From contig NZ_LJGT01000041.1 of NCBI RefSeq assembly GCF_001751365.1, forward strand, positions 1,481,045 through 1,545,044: a stretch of 64,000 bases of DNA, written 5' to 3'. Of the stretch, positions 56,189 to 64,000 are shown in pieces. The translations under genes were made by a program, and so were the position numbers. The DNA comes from Streptomyces abyssalis. Its GTDB lineage: Bacteria > Actinomycetota > Actinomycetes > Streptomycetales > Streptomycetaceae. Numbering within the stretch: position 1 is the stretch's first letter; each line of letters opens with the position of its first letter. The notes below the pieces were generated by a model. That model did no database searches and was not told the DNA's origin. It was given only the letters and a program-made list of their open reading frames with translations.

Positions 56189-59056
56189 TCAACTCAGCCG
56201 CTGCCAGGCGCGCTTCAGCCGGCGCGCCTCCTCCAGCCGTCGCTCGTACGTGGCACCCGTCGCGACCAGCAGCAGACCGGCGAGCGCGGGCATCAGCCAG
56301 CGCGGCAGCAGCCAGGCGACCTGGGCGACGTACGGGGCGAGTTCGTGTGCTCCGACCGCCGCGAGAGTTGCCCCGCCGAGCAGCAGCGGCGCCTGCGTCC
56401 GCCACCGGGCGCCCGCGAGTGTGGTGCCCAGCGCGCCGGCGCCCAGCAGCAGCGGGCGCAGCCAGTGCGGGTCGCTCCCCACCATGATCAGGCTCGGCAG
56501 GAACGTGAAGGCGAGCCCGCCGCCGTACGCCCACCACGACGACACCCGCGTCCGCGCCGCCGTCCCGCCGCCGGCCGTCCGGCGCCTGCGCAGCCAGCCG
56601 ATGAGCAGCAGGGCGACCGAGACCGGCAGCGTGTACGCCTCGGGGGTGGAGACGCCGGAGGCGGACAGCCGTACCCACGTGGCGAGTACGAGCAGCGCGG
56701 CCGAGGCATGGCCCGCGCCCGGACGCCGGTCGGCGCGGAGGGCGACACCCGCGGCGGAGACGGCGCAGAGGGCGAGTGCGAGCCAGAGTGTGCCGGGATG
56801 CGGGGCGCAGAGCAGGAGCGCGGCCAACGCCGTGGCGTAGCCCGTGCATTCGACGGCGAGTGAGACCGCCTTCCGGGAGGCGGGCACCGTCGCATCGGCG
56901 TCGCGGCTCAGCAGGGCGGCCGCCGGCACAGTGCACACGGCGACCGCGAGCACCGCGAACGCGGCCTGGTGCGCGGGATACTGCAGCGACGCGGCCAGCG
57001 CCCCCGCCAGCCCGGCCGCATACGCGACCGCCGACGCCGCAAGTGCGGCCAGGCGTCCCGGGCCGCCCTTGGGCGACCACGCCGCGGTCGCCGCGGACGC
57101 CACGCACAGCAGGGCCGACACGCCCAGGGTGGCGGCCTGTTGAGCGAGGGCCCAGCCGGTCGCGGTACCGGCCAGGACGAGGCCCGACACCAGTGCGGTG
57201 ACGCCGGTCGTGGCGTCCGTGACCGTGACGGCGGCGGCGAGCAGGACGACCGCCAGGGCGGTGACGACGGCGACGGTCGGCACATACGGCAGACCGAGGG
57301 CCGGCGGCGCCGTCGCACCCGCGGCAGCACACAGTGCGGGCAGGGCGGGAAGCGCGGGCAGCGCGGGCACATACGGTCGTGCGGCTGAAAGCTTGCTGAA
57401 CGCGCCGTCGTCGCGGGGCTGTTGACCGTCCCGGTGCTGACCGTCCCGCTGTTGACCGTGCTGCTGCCCGTCACTTGCCGCCCTGCCGGGCGCGCGGGCG
57501 AGCAGTGCCACCGACAGCGCCAGCGTCAGGAGGATCAGCAGCGTCGCGGCGGAGCCCGTCCATGCGTGGTGAGAGTCGACGGCCTGCCCGACCGGGCCGC
57601 GCCGCGGCCCCTCCCACGCCCGCGTCACGAAGGACCACGGCCCGGACACCGCCTCCACCACCGGCCGCAGCACCCACACCAGCGCACCGCACTGCACCAC
57701 GACGGCCCCCACCACGAGCCCGGCGGACTGCTCGGCACTCGGTGCGTTCGGTTCGCCCGGTGCGTTCGGTTTGCGCGCTGCGCGCAGGACGAGCACCGCG
57801 CCCGACAGGCCCGTCGCGCACAGCAGATACACCAGCACCCGCCAGTCCCAGCCGGCCGTGCCCCCGGCCCGTACCGCCGCCCACACGACACCCCCCAGGG
57901 CCGTGATCAGCACCAGCCCGGCCGCCGTGCCCAGCGGGCCCGCCAGCCGACGGGCCTGATGCCGCCGCCCCGCATACAGAAGGACGGCCGCCGCCACCGC
58001 CTGCAGGGCGTTCCAACTCGCGGCCGCGGCGACACCGTCGGTCTGCTGCGCCAGGGTCACGCCCATCATCGCTACGCCCGCAGGCACGGCCGCCACGGCA
58101 GCCGTCAGACGTACCGCCAGTGCGGTCGCGCGCATGCCCCGCCCGTCCCGCTGTCGCGACACCGCCAGAACGACGTCCGCGGCGAAGGTGAGCAGCAGCG
58201 CGACGGCCAGTCCGTAGAGCCTCCGGTCCGAAGTCCCGGCGAGCGTCAGCGCCCAGAGCGGCAGCGGCAGTTGGGCGACAACGACGGCGAAGGGCAGCGG
58301 CAGCCGCAGCCCCGGCCCCGGAAGCGCCAGCCCGTAGCCGGCCCACAGTGCGGCGATCACGGCCGCACTGGACGCGGCATAGCCGAGACCGTCCGCGGAC
58401 GGGAATGCGACCTCGTGCAGCGCGTACGCGTCCAGCGCCAGCAGCGCCAGTCCGAAACCGGCGACGGACTCGGCGGTGGCCACCAGCTTGCGGCGCAACA
58501 GCGGCAGGGGTGCGGCGAGGGTGCCGAGAGTCAGCCCGCCGAGCACCGCCGCACGGCCGCCGATGCCCATGTCGCCCCAGCTCAGCAGCGTGAAGGCGAG
58601 CGCGGCCACGGTGAGCAGCAGCCCGCCGAGCACGAGCAGGACGTTGCGTGCGGTGTACGAGGAGGTCTCGGCCCGCCCCGCGCCCCACGGCCTCGGCACA
58701 GGCCCGTGCGCCGGACCAGGTCCGTGGACCGGCCCAGGTCCGTACGCCGGCAGCGGCCCGTAGGCACCGCCCGGAGCTCCGCGCCTTGCCGGCGCCCCGT
58801 GCGAGGCACCCCGCGCCGCGGCCCGCAGCCCGGCCAGCAGGGTCTGCCGCCGCCCGTGGAGAGCGGCGCGCCGCTGTTCAAGACCGGCCAGCTCCGCGTC
58901 GATCCGCCGCACCTCCCCGTACTCCTCGCCGGTCAACGGCAGTGCGCAGTACGGGCAGTGGGCGGGCCCCGGCCCTTGCCCCTCCCCGTGCTCCGCCGCC
59001 TGTCCCAGCGGTCCGCGGCAGTCGGGGCAGTGTGCGAGCGGCTGGTTGTACTCCAT
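56189..59056 (-). CDS. very large polytopic membrane protein with N-terminal zinc ribbon
   Basis: The 955-residue protein starts with two CxxC pairs (HCPDCRGPLG and HCPYCALPL) forming a zinc ribbon, a short helix, a Gly/Pro/Tyr-rich stretch (about residues 85-125), and then some two dozen hydrophobic helices to the end. A hydrophilic Gln/Asp/Gly/Arg repeat and a PALPALPALPAL run lie in the middle. The C-terminus (YERRLEEARRLKRAWQRLS) is a basic helix. I recognise it only as a type seen in Streptomyces genomes, without known function. The ATG at 59056 begins the zinc ribbon. Confidence 0.75.
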   Translation of the reverse strand: MEYNQPLAHCPDCRGPLGQAAEHGEGQGPGPAHCPYCALPLTGEEYGEVRRIDAELAGLEQRRAALHGRRQTLLAGLRAAARGASHGAPARRGAPGGAYGPLPAYGPGPVHGPGPAHGPVPRPWGAGRAETSSYTARNVLLVLGGLLLTVAALAFTLLSWGDMGIGGRAAVLGGLTLGTLAAPLPLLRRKLVATAESVAGFGLALLALDAYALHEVAFPSADGLGYAASSAAVIAALWAGYGLALPGPGLRLPLPFAVVVAQLPLPLWALTLAGTSDRRLYGLAVALLLTFAADVVLAVSRQRDGRGMRATALAVRLTAAVAAVPAGVAMMGVTLAQQTDGVAAAASWNALQAVAAAVLLYAGRRHQARRLAGPLGTAAGLVLITALGGVVWAAVRAGGTAGWDWRVLVYLLCATGLSGAVLVLRAARKPNAPGEPNAPSAEQSAGLVVGAVVVQCGALVWVLRPVVEAVSGPWSFVTRAWEGPRRGPVGQAVDSHHAWTGSAATLLILLTLALSVALLARAPGRAASDGQQHGQQRDGQHRDGQQPRDDGAFSKLSAARPYVPALPALPALPALCAAAGATAPPALGLPYVPTVAVVTALAVVLLAAAVTVTDATTGVTALVSGLVLAGTATGWALAQQAATLGVSALLCVASAATAAWSPKGGPGRLAALAASAVAYAAGLAGALAASLQYPAHQAAFAVLAVAVCTVPAAALLSRDADATVPASRKAVSLAVECTGYATALAALLLCAPHPGTLWLALALCAVSAAGVALRADRRPGAGHASAALLVLATWVRLSASGVSTPEAYTLPVSVALLLIGWLRRRRTAGGGTAARTRVSSWWAYGGGLAFTFLPSLIMVGSDPHWLRPLLLGAGALGTTLAGARWRTQAPLLLGGATLAAVGAHELAPYVAQVAWLLPRWLMPALAGLLLVATGATYERRLEEARRLKRAWQRLS

Positions 59057-59193
59057 GCCGGGCAGCCTGACGTGGTGCCCGCGCCCCTGACATCCGTAGG
59101 GATACTCAGATCTGCCCGGACCGGCCGCTCCTCTCGACACCCGGCGGCAGGTGACCGGCACGGTGGGTGTACGGGCCGCCGGCCCCGGGTGTA

Positions 59194-59230
59194 CGGCCGC
59201 CGCCCCGCTCGAACGGCGGGGCGGCGGCCG
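59194..59230 (-). terminator. terminator after the S1-like pseudoprotease gene
   Basis: A 15-base perfect stem (CGGCCGCCGCCCCGC and complement) with a seven-base loop lies 24 bases beyond the stop of the reverse-strand gene. Confidence 0.8.
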
Positions 59231-59253
59231 GCGGCGTTACGCGCAGGGGCCGG

Positions 59254-60021
59254 TCAGGAGAGGGTCAGGCCGTAGACCGCGAGGACTTCCGAGACGGGCT
59301 GGTAGAAGGTCGAGCCGCCGCCGGAGCCGACGATGAAGCCGAGGGCGGTGTTGCCGGAGAAGGCGGGGCCTCCTTCGTCGCCCGGCTCCGAGTGCGCGGT
59401 GGAGCGGAAGAGGCCGTTGACGGTGCCCTCCGGGTAGTTGACCGAGACGTTGACCGCCTCCACGGTGCCGCACTGCAGGCCGCTGACGCGTCCCACGTGG
59501 CACATCGACTGGCCGACGACGGGGGAGGCGCTGCCCGTGATGTCGACCGGTTCGCCGGTGCCGGTGTTGATCTCGCCCGGGCGCGCCACGTCGGGGTTGG
59601 TGTAGCGGATCAGCCCGTAGTCGTTGCCGGGGAAGGACGAGCCGGCCGTCGCGCCCACGGGCACGGTCATGGCGGGGTCGGCGTACCAGGTGCTTGCGCC
59701 CGTCACGCAGTGGCCGGGACTGATGGCGTAGTCGTCGGTTCCGTCGGTGGCGTTGAAGCTGACGGTGCAGACACGCCCTGGTGCGTAGAGGGAGTCGCCG
59801 CCCCGGACGGCCGTCTGCGCGGCGGCGGCGTGCCGGTCCTGCGTGCCGGCGCGGGCTGTGCCGGAGGTGTCGCCGTCCGGTGCGGCGACTGCGGCCTGCG
59901 CGGGCATCGCACCGAGCAGCAGTACGGCGAGCAGGGCGGCGCCCGCGGCGATACGTGCGCGGGGCATCGTGTGTGCGAACGCGTGAGGTCTTCGCGGTCT
60001 TCGCGGTTTCCGTGTTCTCAT
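59254..60021 (-). CDS. streptogrisin-like S1 protein with Ser-to-Glu active site
   Basis: The 255-residue exported protein has a long, arginine-rich signal peptide (cleavage near residue 43) and a chymotrypsin-type fold of the bacterial streptogrisin group. His104 (SPGHC) and Asp134 (GNDYGLIRY) are in place. The nucleophile motif, normally GDSGGP, reads GDEGGP, with glutamate (GAA codon, 59374-59376 region) at residue 216. Four cysteines can make the two usual disulfides. There is no alpha-lytic-type propeptide. It is probably not a classical serine protease. It could be a binding protein, an inhibitor decoy or a changed hydrolase. Confidence 0.85.
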   Translation of the reverse strand: MRTRKPRRPRRPHAFAHTMPRARIAAGAALLAVLLLGAMPAQAAVAAPDGDTSGTARAGTQDRHAAAAQTAVRGGDSLYAPGRVCTVSFNATDGTDDYAISPGHCVTGASTWYADPAMTVPVGATAGSSFPGNDYGLIRYTNPDVARPGEINTGTGEPVDITGSASPVVGQSMCHVGRVSGLQCGTVEAVNVSVNYPEGTVNGLFRSTAHSEPGDEGGPAFSGNTALGFIVGSGGGSTFYQPVSEVLAVYGLTLS

Positions 60022-60211
60022 CGTCCGGTCCTCCTCCTATGACGCGCCGCGGCAGCAACTGCTTGCCGCGGCTTGCGTGTTGAGCCCGTCATCGGGCTAT
60101 CTGTACGAGCTCGCCCATTGTGTGAGAAGGGCCGCCGGCCCACCAGACGGTCTCGCGGCGGCGTTTGCCCGCGCTTGCCCGCGGTCGCCGCATCCCGCCC
60201 GCGCGCCTGGT

Positions 60212-60259
60212 CGCCAACCCCCGTACGCGCCAACCCCCGTACACGCCAACCCACGTGCG
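60212..60259. repeat. three tandem 16-base repeats
   Basis: CGCCAACCCCCGTACG, then the same with one change, then with two changes, at 60212-60227, 60228-60243 and 60244-60259. They fill part of the 294-base gap between the S1-like and TOPRIM genes, where I see no gene. Confidence 0.7.
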
Positions 60260-60315
60260 CGCCTGCGCGCCTGTGCGCCCGAGTTCAGCCCCGGGCCCCC
60301 GGCATTCCCCAGTGG

Positions 60316-60933
60316 TCAGAGGCTGGTGAGCAGGTCGTCGAGCGGGGCGGGTACGCGGTCGGGGTCGAGTGCCTCGACGAGCACCCGGCCGTAGTGGATC
60401 TTGCGCCCCTTCTTCGTGCCGAGGAAGCGCCGCAGCTGCTGCTGTGAGGTGCGGTCCCGTTGTGCGGGCTGGCGCAGGAAGGTCTGCAGGGCGCGCACGT
60501 CGCCCTCCGCGTGGACGAGTTCCGCCACCCGTGTCACGCCCAGCGCGCGGATGAGTTCGTCCTCCAGGTCCGCCGCGCAGACGAAGAACTCCCGCCGGGC
60601 CGCACCGGCCCGCTCCAGGCCGCGGTCGTAGAAGCCCCGTTCCGCCTCGTCGCACAGCCCTGTGAGGCGGAGGCCCAGGCCGGGTGGCCCGAGCAGGTGG
60701 GCGTAACGCCCGACGCTCATCGCACCGCCCATCGGCAGGACGCAGACCCCTTCGGCCGCCAGGTCCCGCCCGCGGCTCGCCGCCAGGGCGCTGACCGCTT
60801 CGGCGTCGCTCGACCCTTCGAGCAGGACTGCCGTCCGCACGCGCAGCCGCGCGGCCAGTTCGCGCGCGGGATCGCCGGGGCCGCCGGCCGCCCACGCGGT
60901 GACCGCTTCCCGGAAAGACCCCATGTCTGCCAT
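60316..60933 (-). CDS. stand-alone TOPRIM-domain protein (OLD-type)
   Basis: The 205-residue protein appears to be a TOPRIM domain of the OLD-endonuclease type without the ATPase half. LLEGSSDAEAV carries the first glutamate; LTGLCDEAERGFY and VCAADLEDELIRAL carry the acidic metal ligands. The C-terminal part (FLGTKKGRKIHYGRVLVEAL) is a helical region usual for these proteins. It may be a nuclease or a nucleotidyl-transfer protein. Partners are not evident nearby. Start ATG 60933; ATG 60924 also possible. Confidence 0.75.
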   Translation of the reverse strand: MADMGSFREAVTAWAAGGPGDPARELAARLRVRTAVLLEGSSDAEAVSALAASRGRDLAAEGVCVLPMGGAMSVGRYAHLLGPPGLGLRLTGLCDEAERGFYDRGLERAGAARREFFVCAADLEDELIRALGVTRVAELVHAEGDVRALQTFLRQPAQRDRTSQQQLRRFLGTKKGRKIHYGRVLVEALDPDRVPAPLDDLLTSL

Positions 60934-61028
60934 GAGGCGAGTCTCCGGCCTTTCCGGCCGCCACGGTAGGGAATTTCCGCCGGGCGCGGCGGACCGGGTA
61001 GGCAGGGGTGCGGACGGCGGCCTGGGAC

Positions 61029-61808
61029 TCAGCTCCAGCGGGGCGCCCGCTTCTCCGCGAAGGCGCGCGGCCCCTCCTGTGCGTCCTCGGAGGCCAGCAT
61101 GGCGCGGTAGCGGTGCATGCCGGTGCCGCGCATGCGGGCGTAGGCGTCCTCGATCCCCAACTGCTCGGTCGCGCGCAGCACTTCCTTCACCGCCGCGATG
61201 GCCGGTGGCGCGCCCTCACGGATGGTGTGTGCCAGGACGAGCGCCTTCTCCAGTGCGGTGTGCGGGTGTTCGGCGACCTTGTTCACCAGTCCCCACCGTG
61301 CGGCTTCCCCGGCGCCCAGCCGCCGGCCGGTCAGCAGCAGCTCCGTCGCCACGGCACGCGGCAGCCTGCGCGGCAGCCGCAGTACACCGCCGGAGTCGGC
61401 GATCAGGCCGACCTTCACTTCGGGCAGGGCGAACTCCGCGTGGGCGTCGGCCACGATCAGGTCGGCGGCGAGGGCGAGTTCGAAGCCTCCGCCCAGTGCG
61501 AGGCCGTTCACCGCGGCGATGACCGGCTTGTCCAGGTCGAACAGTTCCGTCAGCCCCGCGAATCCGCCGGGCCCGTGGTCGGCGTCGACGGCCTCGCCGG
61601 CGGCGGCCGCCTTGAGGTCCCAGCCCGCGGAGAAGAACCGTTCCCCCGCGCCGGTGATCACGGCGGCCCGCAGTGTGCCGTCCGTGCGAAGGCGGTCGAA
61701 GGCCTCGTACAGGGCGTGACTCGTGGGGGAGTCAATGGCGTTGGCCTTGGGGCGGTCCAGTGTGATCACGAGTACGCCGTCGTGTACGTCGAGTCGTACG
61801 GGGTCCAT
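61029..61808 (-). CDS. enoyl-CoA hydratase/isomerase (crotonase) family protein
   Basis: The 259-residue crotonase has the oxyanion-hole parts FFSAGWDLK and ALGGGFELALAADLIVA, and catalytic-glutamate positions in FALPEVKVGL; IADSGGVLRLPRRLP resembles carnitinyl-CoA dehydratase (CaiD). It would hydrate or otherwise convert an acyl-CoA. Its ATG is preceded by AAGGAG and by nine tandem AAGGAC units. The upstream acyl-CoA synthetase reading frame overlaps its first 77 bases, so translation is probably coupled. The two enzymes likely act on the same acid. Confidence 0.9.
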   Translation of the reverse strand: MDPVRLDVHDGVLVITLDRPKANAIDSPTSHALYEAFDRLRTDGTLRAAVITGAGERFFSAGWDLKAAAAGEAVDADHGPGGFAGLTELFDLDKPVIAAVNGLALGGGFELALAADLIVADAHAEFALPEVKVGLIADSGGVLRLPRRLPRAVATELLLTGRRLGAGEAARWGLVNKVAEHPHTALEKALVLAHTIREGAPPAIAAVKEVLRATEQLGIEDAYARMRGTGMHRYRAMLASEDAQEGPRAFAEKRAPRWS

Positions 61809-64000
61809 GGTCTCCTTGTCCTTGTCCTTGTCCTTGTCCTTGTCCTTGTCCTTGTCCTTGTCCTTGCCCTTGGTCGCCGTCGCCGTCGCCTTCGCTGCCG
61901 TCGTTGCCGTCACCGGTGGACCGGCTGTTGTCCTTCCGGCGGTTCCCGCCGTTCCCGCGGTTCCCGCCGTTCCCGTCGTTCCGGTCGTCCGGGTGCCGTG
62001 TGATTCGTCTGAGCAGCACGTCCGCGGCGACCGCGCCCCGCCCGGCGGGCAGCACCAGCAGCGGGTTGACGTCCAGTTCGGTGATCTCCGGGTGGTCGCG
62101 TACACAGGCGGCGACGGCCTCGACCGCGTCGACCGCCGCGCGTACGTCGCCCTCCGGGCCGCCCCGGAAGCCGCACAGCATCGGCCACAAGCGCAGTGAG
62201 GAGATCGCGGCTCCGATCTCCTCGCGGGTGGCGGGCAGCAGCAACGTGGCGGTGTCGCGGACCAGTTCGACGAGTACGCCGCCCGCTCCCAGTGTCAGCG
62301 CGGGGCCGAAGACGGGGTCGTGGTGCACGCCGACGAGGAGTTCCGCGACGGCGTCCGGCACCATCCGCTCGATGAGGAACCGGCCGGTGAGCCCCGCCAT
62401 ACCCGACACGGCCTCCTCCACCGCCGCTCCACCGGTCAGCCCGAGGCGTACGCCGCCCGCTTCGCTCTTGTGCGCCAAGCCGGGGTCGAGGGCCTTCGCG
62501 ACGACGGGGAAACCCAGACCGCGCGCGGCATGCGCGGCCCCGCCGGGTGCCGTCACGACGCCGTCCGGGACGGTCACGCCGTACCCGGCGAGCACCCGCT
62601 TTCCCGCGTGCTCGTCCAGTACTTCCTCGTAGGGTGTCCCGGCTTCGCGGGCGGCCGGCCGGGGTACCGGGCCGTACGGCGGCGGCAGCCGTTCAGCCGT
62701 GCGCCGGGCGGCGCCGATCCGGTGGGCCGCCGCGACGGCCCGTACGGAGTCCGCCAATCCCTGCAAGGGGGCGATCCCCTCCGACAGCAGCCGCTGCGCC
62801 ACCGGTTCCGGCAGCCCCTCGGGCAGCGAGCCGACGACGCACGCCGGAGCACCGGTATGGCGCTGTGCCGCGGCGTAGGCGTCCAGGGTGCTGATCCAGG
62901 CGTCGCTCTCGCACCGGTCGGCGCGTGGCACGTCGAGCAGCAGAAGGTTCATGTCGCAGCCCGCGTCCAGGAGCGCGGCGAAGCACTCCCGCTGGGCCGT
63001 GAAATCGCCCCAGATATAGGTGTGGTAATCCAGCGGATTGCGTATGTGCACCTTCTCGCCGAGCACTTCGCGCAGGCGCAGGGCCGACTGCTCGGGGAGC
63101 GGCGGGAGTTCGACGCCGTGGCGTTGCGCGGTGTCGGCGAGCAGTGCGGCCTCGCCGCCCGAGCAGCTGGCCGAGGTGATCCGGGCACACCCCACCTGAT
63201 ACGGGACGCCGCCCGGACCACTTTCCGGGCCGGCTGCCGGACGATCTCCCGGGCCACCTTCCGGACCGTCGTCCGGTCCGCCGCTCAGGGGGCCGTGCAC
63301 GTGCAGCAGCTTCAGCGTCTCCACGAAGGTGCCGATCTCCTCCACCCGCGCGACACCGGTACGCCGGAACAGGGCGTCGCACAGCACGTCGGAGCCGGCG
63401 AGAGCGCTGGTGTGGCTCATGGTGGTCTGCGCGCCAAGCTCCGAAGTGCCCGTCTTCAGCGCCACGACCGGCACTCCGCGCCGCAGCGCGGACAGAGCCG
63501 CGCGGGCGAACCCGGCGGCGTCCTCGATCCCTTCCATGTGCAGCCCGATGGCGGTCACCCGCGGGTCCTCCAGCAGCGCCTCCATCAGCCGGGGTGTCCC
63601 CGTGACCGCACCGTTCCCGGAGGTGATCACGTACGAGAGGGGGAGAGCGCGGCGCTGCATGGTGAGGTTCTGGGCGATGTTGCCGCTCTGGGTGATGACG
63701 GCGGCGCCGCTGTCCGTGCGGACGCCGCCTTGCTGGTCGGCCCAGAGTGCCGTGCCGTCGAGGTAGTTGAGGACGCCGATGCAGTTGGGGCCGATCACCG
63801 GCATGTCGCCCGCGGCGGCACGCAGCCGGTCCTCCAGTGCGGCGCCCCGCGGCCCGTCCTCGGCGAAGCCGGACGCGTGGCACACGGCCCCTCCGGCGCC
63901 GCGCCGGGCGAGTTCCGCGACGATCCCCACGGTGGCCTCCCCGCGCACCGCGACGAAGGCGGCGTCGGGCGCCGTGGGAAGCCCGGCCGTGCTGCGGTGA
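61732..64000 (-). CDS. ADP-forming acetate/acyl-CoA ligase, 5' end outside window
   Basis: The frame runs off the right edge, leaving 755 residues. CoA-ligase parts (MPVIGPNCIGVLNY, ITQSGNIAQN and SYVITSGNGAVTGT) precede an ATP-grasp part (AARGLGFPVVAKALDP, GVHHDPVFGPALTLGAGG and ITELDVNPLLVLPAG). It would couple an organic acid to CoA with ATP. The family normally ends close to ADVLLRR. Here about 80 more residues follow, made almost wholly of simple repeats (Asn/Gly, then a Gly-Gln run encoded by a hexanucleotide repeat), and reach 77 bases into the crotonase gene. Confidence 0.9.
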   Translation of the reverse strand, partial: HRSTAGLPTAPDAAFVAVRGEATVGIVAELARRGAGGAVCHASGFAEDGPRGAALEDRLRAAAGDMPVIGPNCIGVLNYLDGTALWADQQGGVRTDSGAAVITQSGNIAQNLTMQRRALPLSYVITSGNGAVTGTPRLMEALLEDPRVTAIGLHMEGIEDAAGFARAALSALRRGVPVVALKTGTSELGAQTTMSHTSALAGSDVLCDALFRRTGVARVEEIGTFVETLKLLHVHGPLSGGPDDGPEGGPGDRPAAGPESGPGGVPYQVGCARITSASCSGGEAALLADTAQRHGVELPPLPEQSALRLREVLGEKVHIRNPLDYHTYIWGDFTAQRECFAALLDAGCDMNLLLLDVPRADRCESDAWISTLDAYAAAQRHTGAPACVVGSLPEGLPEPVAQRLLSEGIAPLQGLADSVRAVAAAHRIGAARRTAERLPPPYGPVPRPAAREAGTPYEEVLDEHAGKRVLAGYGVTVPDGVVTAPGGAAHAARGLGFPVVAKALDPGLAHKSEAGGVRLGLTGGAAVEEAVSGMAGLTGRFLIERMVPDAVAELLVGVHHDPVFGPALTLGAGGVLVELVRDTATLLLPATREEIGAAISSLRLWPMLCGFRGGPEGDVRAAVDAVEAVAACVRDHPEITELDVNPLLVLPAGRGAVAADVLLRRITRHPDDRNDGNGGNRGNGGNRRKDNSRSTGDGNDGSEGDGDGDQGQGQGQGQGQGQGQGQGQGDHGPRTTRRTRRRTRDHTGPPQGQRH
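61813..61866. repeat. nine perfect TCCTTG hexanucleotide repeats
   Basis: TCCTTG is repeated nine times without error, with a tenth degenerate copy (CCCTTG) at 61867-61872. On the coding strand it reads AAGGAC, resembling a Shine-Dalgarno sequence, and ends five bases before the crotonase ATG. It also encodes a Gly-Gln run in the synthetase frame. Confidence 0.9.
61942..61986. repeat. five tandem nine-base repeats in the synthetase tail
   Basis: GTTCCCGCC-like units occur at 61942, 61951, 61960, 61969 and 61978, with one or two changes in the later copies. They encode an Asn/Gly/Arg-rich stretch in the synthetase. Confidence 0.8.

Noticed and set aside
53364..57332. A 1,322-codon reverse-strand open frame
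   Set aside because: It is antisense to the GH2 gene and out of frame with the real membrane protein; its residue make-up is that of a GC-rich shadow.
60212..60259. Short regular repeats as a CRISPR array
   Set aside because: There are only three 16-base tandem copies without spacers, and no cas genes.

Overview
The window is a high-GC actinobacterial chromosome segment, almost certainly from a Streptomyces or a close relative. The evidence is strong third-position G/C bias, frequent GTG starts, GTGA/ATGA stop-start overlaps, and a run of genes that I remember as neighbours in Streptomyces genomes (parC, a pair of M16 peptidases, an M23 peptidase, HPr, a GNAT/acyl-CoA synthetase fusion, sepH, ferrochelatase, cutRS, dut). 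No rRNA, tRNA, CRISPR array, prophage or antibiotic gene cluster is visible.

Layout. 1-2317: a truncated sodium:solute symporter and a secreted GH16 glucanase. 2348-8449: a CitA-type histidine kinase without an adjacent response regulator, a CobW-type metallochaperone and topoisomerase IV subunit A. 8742-14748: two coupled M16 peptidase-family genes, then an M23 peptidase gene behind a c-di-AMP (ydaO-type) riboswitch, an IS30-family insertion sequence lodged inside a bidirectional terminator, and HPr. 14889-23453: GNAT/acyl-CoA synthetase, a DUF5998 protein, a phosphodiesterase, thymidine kinase, a two-domain VOC protein, a rhodanese and SepH. 24096-30278: an aldonolactone oxidase, coproporphyrin ferrochelatase, an inositol monophosphatase, a 57-residue protein and the CutR/CutS two-component system. 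30725-41188: a conserved actinobacterial housekeeping block (DUF4193, DUF3093, thioesterase, dUTPase, DUF3710, OB-fold, DUF3159, CeoC, CeoB, KimA-like transporter, TrmA-family methyltransferase) whose order I recall as matching Mycobacterium tuberculosis Rv2689c to Rv2699c.

41211-64000 is accessory. It has a lipase, a trypsin-like protease coupled to a membrane protein with a degenerate dihydroorotate-dehydrogenase-like head, an epimerase and a TetR regulator, tied together by four copies of a TTGAGC-N4-GCTCAA operator. A complete YtfQRT-YjfF-type sugar ABC transporter sits with a LacI regulator and a divergent secreted GH2 glycosidase carrying a PA14 domain. The remainder is a very large zinc-ribbon membrane protein, a streptogrisin-like protein whose catalytic serine is replaced by glutamate, a stand-alone TOPRIM protein, a crotonase and a truncated acyl-CoA synthetase whose tail is built of simple repeats.

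How it works together. Potassium and turgor are one theme: c-di-AMP riboswitch, KimA-like K+ transporter and the CeoBC (TrkA) gating proteins lie in one window. Extracellular polymer use is the other: GH16, GH2 plus sugar transporter, two S1-family proteins and a lipase. The most interesting leads are the IS30 that splits a terminator stem, the four-box TetR regulon, the candidate galactofuranoside locus, the glutamate-substituted S1 protein and a nine-copy Shine-Dalgarno-like repeat directly upstream of the crotonase start.
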